Shown here piece after piece: positions 31,996-39,783 of a stretch of 55,459 nucleotides of DNA. The stretch lies in the NCBI GenBank assembly GCA_020720385.1, contig DYOR01000001.1, positions 36,170-91,628 on the forward strand, given 5' to 3'. Origin of the DNA: Rubrivivax sp. (GTDB lineage Bacteria; Pseudomonadota; Gammaproteobacteria; Burkholderiales; Burkholderiaceae_C). The notes beneath the pieces are model-generated. The model was given only the letters and a program-made list of their open reading frames with translations. It searched no databases and was not told the DNA's origin. The position numbers were made by a program, and so were the translations under genes. Each line of letters opens with the position of its first letter. Position 1 is the first letter of the stretch.

Positions 31996-32745
31996 TCAGT
32001 CGCCCGGAATGTGCGCGGAATGCAGGTGCACCGGCCGGGCACTGCGCTTGCGCCGGCGGATGTTGAGCGTCTCCACCGCCAGCGAGAAGGCCATGGCGAA
32101 GTAGACGTAGCCCTTGGGCACGTGGTGGCCCAGCCCTTCGGCGACGAGGACCACGCCGACGACGACGAGGAAGGCCAGCGCCAGCATCTTGATCGTCGGG
32201 TGCTCGGAGACGAAGCGTCCGATGGGGCCGGCAAAGAGCATCATCAGCGCCACCGAGGCCACCACCGCGGCGATCATCACGCGCACGTCGTCGACCATGC
32301 CCACGGCGGTGATGATGGAGTCGAGCGAGAACACCATGTCGACGATCATGATCTGCAGGATCACGGCCGACACCGTCGCCCCCGCGGCGCCGGCCGCGTG
32401 GCCCTCTTCGCCTTCGAGCGACTGGTGGATCTCGCCGGTGCTCTTCCAGATGAGGAACAGACCGCCGCCGATGAGGATCAGGTCGCGCCCCGAGATCGCC
32501 TTGCCGAGCACGCTGAACAGCGGCACCACCAGGCCGATGATCCAGGCCAGCAGGAGCAGCAGGCCGATGCGCATGAACATCGCCATGAACAGGCCCAGCC
32601 GGCGCGTCCACTCGCGCTTGTCCGGCGGCAGCTTGTCCACGAGGATGGAGATGAAGATGATGTTGTCGATGCCCAGCACCAGTTCCAGGGCAGTGAGCGT
32701 GGCCAGGGCGATCCAGGCCTGAGGGTCGGTGAGGAGTTCGATCAT
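31996..32745 (-). CDS. TerC-family integral membrane protein
   Basis: 249-residue inner-membrane protein with about seven membrane helices. The family motifs LELVLGIDNIIFISIL and IVDMVFSLDSIITAVG carry the acidic residues thought to bind metal ions. TerC relatives are linked to tellurite resistance and manganese export; which applies here cannot be told. The charged loop between helices (KSTGEIHQSLEGEEGHA) is typical. The ATG at 32745 is chosen because the conserved N-terminus MIELLTDPQAW starts there; the longer frame upstream has no family similarity. Confidence 0.9.
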   Translation of the reverse strand: MIELLTDPQAWIALATLTALELVLGIDNIIFISILVDKLPPDKREWTRRLGLFMAMFMRIGLLLLLAWIIGLVVPLFSVLGKAISGRDLILIGGGLFLIWKSTGEIHQSLEGEEGHAAGAAGATVSAVILQIMIVDMVFSLDSIITAVGMVDDVRVMIAAVVASVALMMLFAGPIGRFVSEHPTIKMLALAFLVVVGVVLVAEGLGHHVPKGYVYFAMAFSLAVETLNIRRRKRSARPVHLHSAHIPGD

Positions 32746-32896
32746 GGGGTGGTGGTCGGTGCGGTCGTGAGTGGCCGCGCGGGGGCGAATATCGCACGGC
32801 CTGCGGGGTCGTGCAGCACACACCGCGGCGCCGGCCAGCTGCCGGCGCGCACGAGGGCCTTGTTCCAGGTGCCCGCCCGGCGTCGCCGCTCCGGGC

Positions 32897-33649
32897 TCAG
32901 GTGCGCGCGGCCCGGCCTTGCGTCTGCCGCATCTGTCGCGTCTGCCGCATGAGCCAGGGCACCAGGGCCGGATCGTCGTAGGCGGGCTCCCAGGCGCCGT
33001 GGCCGACACCCGGATAGACGATGAACTCGGCCTCGCCGCCGCAGGCGCGCAGGGCATCGATGCAGGCCTGCTGGCGCGCCAGCGGCACCACCGGGTCGTC
33101 CGCGCCATGATAGGCGCGCACGGGCACCTGGCTGGCGCGGCACACCTGCGTGGCGTCACCGGCGCCGCAGATCGGGGCGATGGCGGCCAGGTCGCCCGGA
33201 TACGCCGTGGCCCAGTTCCACACGCCGTGGCCGCCCAGGCTCAGGCCCGTGGCGAGCACACGTGCCGGGTCGATGTGCCAGCGCGCCTGCAATGCCTTCC
33301 GCAGGGCGTGCAGCCGTGCGGGGGGCCAGCCGCTGGGCACCTCGAGCTGCGGCGAGCACAGCACGAAGGGGTACTCGCGCCCGGCGGCGGCGTGCTTGGG
33401 CGGGCCGTGCGTGCGCACCTTCTCGAGGTCCACCCCGCACTCGCCCGTGCCGTGCAGGAAGACCAGCAGCGGCCAGGCGCGCCGGGCGCGCTCGTCGTAG
33501 CCACGCGGCAGCGTCAGCCACGCGCGCATGGGCGCGCCGGCGCCGGGCAGCGGCAGTTCGATGCTGCGCGTCAGCGGTGCAGCGGGTGGCACGTGGGCAC
33601 ACGCCGTCACGAGCAGAGGCCAGGCAAGCAGGGTTCGGCGGGTCGGCAT
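32897..33649 (-). CDS. alpha/beta-hydrolase, probable lipoprotein esterase
   Basis: 250-residue serine hydrolase of the esterase/depolymerase (LpqC, PHB-depolymerase-like) type. The catalytic triad is consistent with Ser137 (GLSLGG), Asp184 or Asp185 (YHGADDPV) and His217 (GVGHGAWE). The oxyanion stretch is LLVFLHGTGE. The N-terminus MPTRRTLLAWPLLVTAC has a signal sequence with a lipobox-like VTAC (Cys17), so it is probably exported and lipidated. GGAAGGA six bases before the ATG supports the start. The tail has an odd RQTRQMRQTQ repeat. The substrate is unknown. Confidence 0.85.
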   Translation of the reverse strand: MPTRRTLLAWPLLVTACAHVPPAAPLTRSIELPLPGAGAPMRAWLTLPRGYDERARRAWPLLVFLHGTGECGVDLEKVRTHGPPKHAAAGREYPFVLCSPQLEVPSGWPPARLHALRKALQARWHIDPARVLATGLSLGGHGVWNWATAYPGDLAAIAPICGAGDATQVCRASQVPVRAYHGADDPVVPLARQQACIDALRACGGEAEFIVYPGVGHGAWEPAYDDPALVPWLMRQTRQMRQTQGRAART

Positions 33650-33743
33650 CCGGGGTCCTTCCGCGCAGCAAGTCGATGCAGTCCGAGGGCCAGCGGCCGG
33701 TGACCTGGCCAGCGCGGCTCGGGCACCTCGAAGCGCACCATTT

Positions 33744-34151
33744 TCAGGGCCAGAGCACCACGACCCACACCGCGGCGGCGGATACCAGGCTGAGCATCAC
33801 CGCGGCGCTGCCCAGGTCCTTGGCGCGGCCGAGCATGGCGTGAGGCTGCGGGGAGACGGCATCGGCCACGGCCTCCAGGGCCGAGTTGAGGAGTTCCACG
33901 ATCCACACCAGCACCACGCTGGCCGCCATGAGCAGGCCCTGCCATCGGCCCGGGGCGATGAAGGGCACGAGCAACAGCATGGGCACGCCCAGGGCCAGCT
34001 CCTGGCGAAAGGCCGCCTCGTGCCGTACGGCGGCGCGAAACCCGGCCACGGAGTAGCGCAGCGCGGCCAGGATGCGGCCCAAGCCGCCACGGCTCTTGAA
34101 CGCCGAGTGTCCGGCTTCGCCCTGGGGCGCGGATGAGGGTTCGATGGGCAT
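33744..34151 (-). CDS. dgkA: diacylglycerol kinase
   Basis: Small trimeric inner-membrane kinase (135 residues, three membrane helices) that phosphorylates diacylglycerol to phosphatidic acid. The motif ELLNSALEAVAD with the catalytic/metal Glu residues and RAKDLGSAAVMLSL are clear. The ATG at 34151 gives the usual length plus a short N-terminal extension. In many proteobacteria dgkA adjoins eptA, since EptA releases diacylglycerol; here an eptA-like gene lies 4.4 kb away with two other genes between. Confidence 0.93.
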   Translation of the reverse strand: MPIEPSSAPQGEAGHSAFKSRGGLGRILAALRYSVAGFRAAVRHEAAFRQELALGVPMLLLVPFIAPGRWQGLLMAASVVLVWIVELLNSALEAVADAVSPQPHAMLGRAKDLGSAAVMLSLVSAAAVWVVVLWP

Positions 34152-34328
34152 GCGGCGGGCGTTCGTCGGGGCTTGCAGGTCAGCGAGCGCGACGGTACCA
34201 CCGCGGCGCCCGAGCTCGGCGCGCCCGGCACGGCGGCCCGCGCGCGCCCGGCGGCGATGCGCGCATGAGGATGAGGAACTCCCGGCCAAGCGCCGGGCAC
34301 GGCGCTCGGTCGCCAAGCAGACCGACGC

Positions 34329-36356
34329 TCACTCGAACCGCAGCGGCGCTTCCAGCAGCGGTGAGTACTCCGGGTTGTAGGTGCCGCCAGCCGTGTAGGG
34401 CAGATTCGGGTCGATCAGGGTTCTGATGCTGCCCAACCGGAAGTCCACGGAGGCGGGGGCGTCCAGATGCACCGGGCGGTCGACGATGATGTCGCCCAAG
34501 GCGTAGGCGCTGCCATCGAGCCGGCCATGTGCCTGGGCCGGCGTCCTGAAGTAGCGGAAGGTGAGCGCCGTTTCCGGGAACACGTCCTTGCCCAGCTTGT
34601 AGCTCTGCGTGGCCACCACCTGGCGGTAGCGGCGCGCGCCGTCCAGGGCATCGCCGGCCGGGGGGAAGATCAGGTCGGCCTCCAGGCTGCCGTCGGCGCG
34701 CAGGTGGCCGCGCCGCGCGGTGAATTCGCGCATCAGCTTCTGGCGCAGCGCCTGGCTTGCCTGGAAGGCCTCGGCGCTGGAGGTGTCCAGCACCGCCGGC
34801 CAGTCGGCGCTGTAGCGGTTGAGCGCGCTGATCCGGCCGATGAAATGGCGGTTCATCGCGCCTGGCATGTCGCCATAGAGGCTGGCGCCCACCACGGTCT
34901 CCAGGAAGTGACGGAACTCGCCCTTGTTCATGCCGCGGTTGATGGGGTCGCCCTGGGTGGCCCGGCCCGGCGTGGTCTGGGCGGAGGCGCTGCGGTCGGC
35001 GCGGTAGCCCAGATAGTCCATTTCCCTCCAACCGATCGCCCCGGCGAACTTGCGCGGCAGTGCCCAGGTGCTGTCGACGGTGTTGCCGGTGCCGGAGGTG
35101 AACGAGGGGAACTCGCTCTTGCGTACCGCGCTGTGGCAGCCGAGGCACTGCATCATCTCCTCGCGGGTCTGCGGCCGCAGCGTGCCGCCGGCATCCTCGA
35201 TCCAGCCCGCCAGATACCAGCCGGCGCCGTTGTCGATCCAGCCCTGGGCGTCGTTGCCGTAGATCGACTTGCCTTCCTCCTTGTCGCCGGGGCGGAAGTG
35301 GTAGTGCTTGAAATCCTGCCACTTGATCATGTAGCGGACTTCCTTGACGCGCCGGGCGCGGGTGCCGGGGAAGGGGCCGTAGGTGGCGTCGGTGCCGTCG
35401 GCGGCGACATCCACATAGTGCAGCGGATGGGCGTACTCCGTGCCCAGGGGGTACACGCCCTTTTCCAGCGGCACCGTCCTGGCCATTCCTCGGTAGGCGG
35501 TGCCGTCGGCCGGGGTCAATCGGTCCTGGATGGCCTTCTCCACCAAATCCAGGTTGGCGGCGTAGGTCGCCAGGTCGAAGCTGCCGTCATCCTTCTGCAT
35601 GAAGGGCGCCGGCAAGCGGATGTAGATGCCGGACACCGAGCCTGTCATGGGCGTGAAGATGCCGTAGGGCATGAAGTTGATCGACCTCCAGCCGGTGATC
35701 CACTGGCTGCCGTCCTTGAACAAGCCCCCCGTCTCCCGGGCGGAGCGCACGAAGCCGTCGGCCCCGGCAGGCAGGTCGGCCGGGTCGAGAGCGGGGAACA
35801 GACGCCAGTCGCCCGCGCCGGCATCCCAGTTTCTCGGGTCGCCGCCGCGCCGAGCGCGGGCCGCCGTCCAGTTGTCCTCGCGGATCCAGGCCTGCATGTC
35901 CCACGCAGCCGCGTCCTGCCCCAGGGCCGTGAGCCTGGCGCGCAACCGTTCGGGATACAGCGTGTTCTCCCAGCGGTTGACGGTGGCCAGCGGCGCGGTG
36001 GTATCCAGGGGTGCGAAGCTGTAGTCGGTCTGCAGGTTGCCGATGTTGTGGGCCAGACCGGCCTGGGGGTTGTTGGCCATGCCCGCCAGGAAGAGACCGT
36101 TGTTGTGGCAGTACTGGCACGCGTTCTGGCTGCCGGCGGAGGTCTCGATGTAGCACTGCGCCGGCACGTGGGCATAGGGATTGGCGAACAGCAGCGGGCT
36201 CACCCGCTCGCCCACCAGCGAGGTCGCCGCGGGGCCCGCCGTGGCGGCGGCGGCAGGGGTCCCTTCCCCACCACCACGGCAGCCGACAAGCCCGCCGGCG
36301 CCCAGGCCTGCAGTGGCCACGGCAACGGTGACACATGTCCAGCAACGGCGCTTCAT
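34329..36356 (-). CDS. di-haem c-type cytochrome lipoprotein of unknown function
   Basis: 675-residue exported protein. The N-terminus is a signal sequence with lipobox LVGC (Cys26), then a Gly/Ala linker. Two haem c motifs are present: CQYCH at 80-84 and CLGCH at 404-408. They lie far apart, unlike the paired haems of common small di-haem cytochromes. The rest is rich in Trp, Tyr and Pro (for example GWRSINFMPYGIFTPMTGSVSG) and I recognise no catalytic family. It lies 71 bases downstream of the PhoX-like gene, with an intrinsic terminator between. An outer-membrane or periplasmic redox role is inferred. Confidence 0.75.
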   Translation of the reverse strand: MKRRCWTCVTVAVATAGLGAGGLVGCRGGGEGTPAAAATAGPAATSLVGERVSPLLFANPYAHVPAQCYIETSAGSQNACQYCHNNGLFLAGMANNPQAGLAHNIGNLQTDYSFAPLDTTAPLATVNRWENTLYPERLRARLTALGQDAAAWDMQAWIREDNWTAARARRGGDPRNWDAGAGDWRLFPALDPADLPAGADGFVRSARETGGLFKDGSQWITGWRSINFMPYGIFTPMTGSVSGIYIRLPAPFMQKDDGSFDLATYAANLDLVEKAIQDRLTPADGTAYRGMARTVPLEKGVYPLGTEYAHPLHYVDVAADGTDATYGPFPGTRARRVKEVRYMIKWQDFKHYHFRPGDKEEGKSIYGNDAQGWIDNGAGWYLAGWIEDAGGTLRPQTREEMMQCLGCHSAVRKSEFPSFTSGTGNTVDSTWALPRKFAGAIGWREMDYLGYRADRSASAQTTPGRATQGDPINRGMNKGEFRHFLETVVGASLYGDMPGAMNRHFIGRISALNRYSADWPAVLDTSSAEAFQASQALRQKLMREFTARRGHLRADGSLEADLIFPPAGDALDGARRYRQVVATQSYKLGKDVFPETALTFRYFRTPAQAHGRLDGSAYALGDIIVDRPVHLDAPASVDFRLGSIRTLIDPNLPYTAGGTYNPEYSPLLEAPLRFE

Positions 36357-36379
36357 CTGCTCACCCTCGTCCGCAATGG

Positions 36380-36406
36380 AAAAGGGGCCCGACTCGCGTC
36401 AGGCCC
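36380..36406 (-). terminator. Rho-independent terminator/attenuator between PhoX-like and di-haem genes
   Basis: On the minus strand a 9-bp stem GGGCCTGAC / GTCGGGCCC (one U-G wobble) with a GCGA tetraloop is followed by C and TTTT. It begins 21 bases after the stop of the PhoX-like gene and ends 23 bases before the di-haem start. The downstream gene is therefore probably read by partial read-through. Confidence 0.75.
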
Positions 36407-36427
36407 TGCAGCGACTCCTGGCGGTGA

Positions 36428-38296
36428 TCACTTGAACGACGGCAAGCCACCGATGTAGCCGACCGGCGCCTGGAACTTGTCGATCTTGGCGGCGAGCTGG
36501 CTCTTCAGGTCGGCCGGCACGGCGCCGGGCAGATCTCCCCAGTGCTGGTTGTTGCTCATGATGTAGGCGCCCTTGCCATTGAGGTCATCCACCACCTGCA
36601 GGCCGGTGTTCTCGGCGCCGGCGGTGGAGGACAGGATGCGCGTGAGCTTCTTGGTGTCGACGTTGTAGGCCCACACGTAGTTGTTGACGTGCATGCCCGA
36701 GTCCTCGCCGATGAACAGCGTGCGCATCTTCTCGGAGAAGAACACGTTGTCGGTGTTGGCCACCTTGTCCACGTCGGCGGTGTTGCCGCGGGCATCCACC
36801 GGGATGTCCCGGCCGAGCAGCGCGGCCTCGACGTACATCTTCGTGCCCACGTAGTCCGATGCGATGGTCTCGGCGCCGTTGGCCGTCTTCTGCGCGCCGG
36901 CAAGGTCGATGGTGAAGGTCGCACCCGAGGACACCTTCGTCAGCTTGATGTGATCGGCAGGCTCGCCGGTCATGCTGGTCATGCTGTCGCGGATGGCGGA
37001 CATGGCCATGTAGACCTTCTTGTCTTTCGCGTTGTGGGCGACGCCTTCCATCTTGGTGAACTCGGTGGTGGCGCCGAGCAGCGCCGCGTAGCGGCGCGTC
37101 TCGATGAAGGCGGCGGCCCTCTCCATGCCGGGCTTGAGCGCGAGGCACTCGTCGGCGGTGGAGCCGACGCGCACGCGCGTGTAGCCGGCGGCGCAGGTGC
37201 CGGCCGCGGGGGCCACCGCGTCGAAGATCGAGGCGAAGATGACGCCGCTGTCGATGATCGTCTTGATTTCGGCATCCGTGGCATGGCCCAACTTGTACCA
37301 GGTGAGGTCGGCCTTGCCTCCGTCGGCAGCCGAGGTCTGGTTCCACTTGGCGGCATAGATCGTGCCGGCGGACAGGTCCTTGGCCTTGTCGGCCACGAAC
37401 ATGGCCATCAGGCCGTGGGTACCGTCGTCGCCCAGGTAGGCGGTGCGGTCGTCGGCCATGAGCTTGGCCTGCTCCCAGGTGCCACGGCCCATGGCGTAGT
37501 GCTTGACCACCGTGGTGCTGCCGTCCTTCTTGACGGTGACTTCGGGAATCCAGCCGTAGTGGTAAGGGTTGGCGGGCCTGCTGTTCTTCCAGTACAGGTC
37601 CGTCATCGCCTTGACGCCGTTGGTGGTGGTGGCGTAGCCGCCGACCAACGGGTTGTACTGGAGGTCGTAGTCCTCTTCGGAACCCAGGTGGGTGTTCCAC
37701 GAGGTCTGGGAACCGAAGCAGTTGATCCAGGTGCCGTTGACGGATGAGAAGTCGATGGGCTTCTGTGTCTTCACCGAGAGCTTGCCGTCGGCTGCCTGAT
37801 CAAGGCCGGAGAGCAGCATGCCGGTGGGCACGCGGGAATACCAGCTGGGTGCGGTCCAGGATTCGGCGCCGTCCGACAACAGCCAGTCGTACTCGAGGTG
37901 GGTCACCAGGAACAGGTTGCCTTCGACGTTGAGCAGGCTGTTGGCGTCGGGCGTCTCCAGGACCACCGGCTTGCCGAAGGGGTCCATCAGCGCCTGCATC
38001 TGGTGGTCGTAGGCCTGGCCGGCCGGATGGGCGTTGCCGCCCACCTTGTCCTTCACGCCGAACAGCGTGTGGTAGGTCAGGGCGAAGTCCTTGGTCGTGC
38101 CATCGTCGTAGGACACCACGGCCTTGGCGACGGTCTGCGTGACGGACATGCCGGCCACGTCGGTGGGCGCGGCGACAGTCTGCACGAACTCGACAGACTT
38201 CACTTGGACATCGTCATCGCTGTCGTTGCATGCGGTCAGGACGGAACTCAGACCAAGTGCACAGAGCACTGCCCAGGGAATCAGCTTGCGGTTCAT
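36428..38296 (-). CDS. PhoX-like (DUF839) lipoprotein
   Basis: 622-residue exported protein with signal sequence and lipobox LTAC (Cys23), followed by an Asp-rich linker. The body shows PhoX/DUF839 hallmarks: GTWINCFGSQTSWNTHLGSEE (shortened here to its core GTWINCFGS and NTHLGSEE), KMEGVAHNAKDKKVYMAMS, and FFSEKMRTLFIGEDSG with NNYVWAYNV, segments that in PhoX phosphatases contribute Ca/Fe ligands on a beta-propeller. Alkaline phosphatase activity is not assured, since many DUF839 proteins are uncharacterised. GGAGG just before the ATG at 38296 fixes the start; the much longer upstream frame is spurious. No Pho box is evident upstream. Confidence 0.78.
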   Translation of the reverse strand: MNRKLIPWAVLCALGLSSVLTACNDSDDDVQVKSVEFVQTVAAPTDVAGMSVTQTVAKAVVSYDDGTTKDFALTYHTLFGVKDKVGGNAHPAGQAYDHQMQALMDPFGKPVVLETPDANSLLNVEGNLFLVTHLEYDWLLSDGAESWTAPSWYSRVPTGMLLSGLDQAADGKLSVKTQKPIDFSSVNGTWINCFGSQTSWNTHLGSEEDYDLQYNPLVGGYATTTNGVKAMTDLYWKNSRPANPYHYGWIPEVTVKKDGSTTVVKHYAMGRGTWEQAKLMADDRTAYLGDDGTHGLMAMFVADKAKDLSAGTIYAAKWNQTSAADGGKADLTWYKLGHATDAEIKTIIDSGVIFASIFDAVAPAAGTCAAGYTRVRVGSTADECLALKPGMERAAAFIETRRYAALLGATTEFTKMEGVAHNAKDKKVYMAMSAIRDSMTSMTGEPADHIKLTKVSSGATFTIDLAGAQKTANGAETIASDYVGTKMYVEAALLGRDIPVDARGNTADVDKVANTDNVFFSEKMRTLFIGEDSGMHVNNYVWAYNVDTKKLTRILSSTAGAENTGLQVVDDLNGKGAYIMSNNQHWGDLPGAVPADLKSQLAAKIDKFQAPVGYIGGLPSFK

Positions 38297-38527
38297 CGAG
38301 CCTCCAGAGATCGGGTTTGTTCCCTCGCGGGCGAATGGCGCATTCTGTGGACCCGACATTTCATTTTCGTGAAGGAGCAGTCCGCACCGATGTGGCCGTC
38401 GGCACCCGGAGACCGTTGCCGCCCCGCAGTCATCGGAACGCCTTGCGCGCCTCGACGAACCCGCCGCCCGACCAGCGCGCGCCACGTCGCCGGCTCCTCC
38501 TGCGGCGTCGATGACAGAATGGTGACA

Positions 38528-39745
38528 ATGGCTCGAACCCGAGAGCGTTTCTCCATCCACGCCAGCGTGGAGCAGGTGCTGCTGGCCACCGCACTCTTCT
38601 GGGCGCTGGCGGCCAACCGCCTGTTCGTCGTCGGTGCGCTCGAGAACCGCCTGTGGACCGAACCCCGCGACTGGGGCTTCGCCCTCGCCCTGGTGGTCCT
38701 CCTCACCGCCCTGCACTACCTGCTGCTGGCCCTGCTGGCCAACCGCTGGACGGCCAAGCCGCTGCTCGCGCTGCTCATCGTCGCCACGGCCTGCGCCACG
38801 TATTTCATGCAGGCTTTCGGCGTGTACCTCGACCCCTCGATGCTGCGCAACGTGCTGCGCACCGACGTGGCCGAGGCGCGCGAGCTCTTCTCCTGGGGCC
38901 TGGCGCTGCACCTGCTGGCCTACGGCGTGCTGCCGCTGGTGCTGCTGTGGCGCGTGCGTTTCGTGCACCGGCCCTGGCTGCGCGCCACGCTCGTGCGCCT
39001 GGGCAGCATCGCGCTCGCCGCGGCGCTGTTCGTGGCCACGCTGGTGGCGGTGTTCCAGCCCCTGGCCTCGCTGATGCGCAACCACAAGGAGATGCGCTAC
39101 CTCATCACGCCCGGCAACTACCTCTGGTCCGCGGGCACCGTGATCGCCGAACAGACACGCGGTGCGGCCCAGCCACGCCAGGCCATCGGCCTGGACGAAC
39201 GCCTGGCCGCGGCCCGCGGCACGCAGTTCCTCGTCCTGCACATGCTCGGCAACCACGGGCCGAGCTACTTCCGCCGCTACCCGCCGGCGTTCGAGCGCTT
39301 CAAGCCCGCCTGCACCAAGGACGACCTGCAGCTGTGCAGCCGCGAGGAAGTCGTCAACGCCTACGACAACGCCCTGCTCTACACCGACCACGTGCTCGCC
39401 CGCGTGATCGCCAAGCTGCAGGGCGCGGCCGCGCGCGTGGACTCGGCCCTGCTCTTCGTCTCGGATCACGGCGAGTCGCTGGGCGAGAACAACCTCTACC
39501 TGCACGGCATGCCCTACGCCATCGCCCCGGACGTACAGACGCGCGTGCCGATGGTGATGTGGCTCTCGAGCGGCCTGCCCGCCGACGCAGGCCTCGACCC
39601 CGACTGCCTGCGCCGCCGGGCGGCGCAGCCGGCGACGCACGACAACCTGTTCCACACCATCCTCGGCCTGCTCGACGTGAAGACCGCGCTCTACGACCCG
39701 GCCTGGGACCTCGCGCAGGCTTGCCGCAAGGCCGCGGCCCCTTGA
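38528..39745 (+). CDS. EptA-type phosphoethanolamine transferase lacking the nucleophile segment
   Basis: 405-residue protein; full-length lipid A phosphoethanolamine transferases have about 540-560. The N-terminal five membrane helices (about 15-178) and MRNHKEMRYLITPGNY are normal. At about residue 220 the sequence jumps to LDERLAAARGTQFLVLHMLGNHGPSYF, in the late catalytic domain. The GET motif with the metal Glu and the CGTSTA region with the Thr nucleophile are absent. His243, Asp313-His314 (VSDHGES) and His326 remain. The frame is intact. In-frame ATG 38519 and GTG 38522 are alternative starts. It is probably inactive as a transferase. Confidence 0.85.
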   Translation: MARTRERFSIHASVEQVLLATALFWALAANRLFVVGALENRLWTEPRDWGFALALVVLLTALHYLLLALLANRWTAKPLLALLIVATACATYFMQAFGVYLDPSMLRNVLRTDVAEARELFSWGLALHLLAYGVLPLVLLWRVRFVHRPWLRATLVRLGSIALAAALFVATLVAVFQPLASLMRNHKEMRYLITPGNYLWSAGTVIAEQTRGAAQPRQAIGLDERLAAARGTQFLVLHMLGNHGPSYFRRYPPAFERFKPACTKDDLQLCSREEVVNAYDNALLYTDHVLARVIAKLQGAAARVDSALLFVSDHGESLGENNLYLHGMPYAIAPDVQTRVPMVMWLSSGLPADAGLDPDCLRRRAAQPATHDNLFHTILGLLDVKTALYDPAWDLAQACRKAAAP

Positions 39746-39783
39746 CCCCAGCGGCCCCGCCGCGGCACGAACGAAGGCCCGCC

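Noticed and set aside
27480-32234. A 1584-codon minus-strand frame across the puuD end, the chemoreceptor and the acyl-CoA ligase
   Set aside because: It runs through three confident genes in other frames or strands and shows no domain; another GC-driven shadow.
34152-34328. Possible small gene between dgkA and the di-haem gene
   Set aside because: Frames here have no ribosome site and no recognisable content, and the region holds only imperfect GC hairpins.
38297-38420. Possible Pho box in front of the PhoX-like gene
   Set aside because: No pair of CTGTCAT-like direct repeats 11 bp apart was found on the minus strand.
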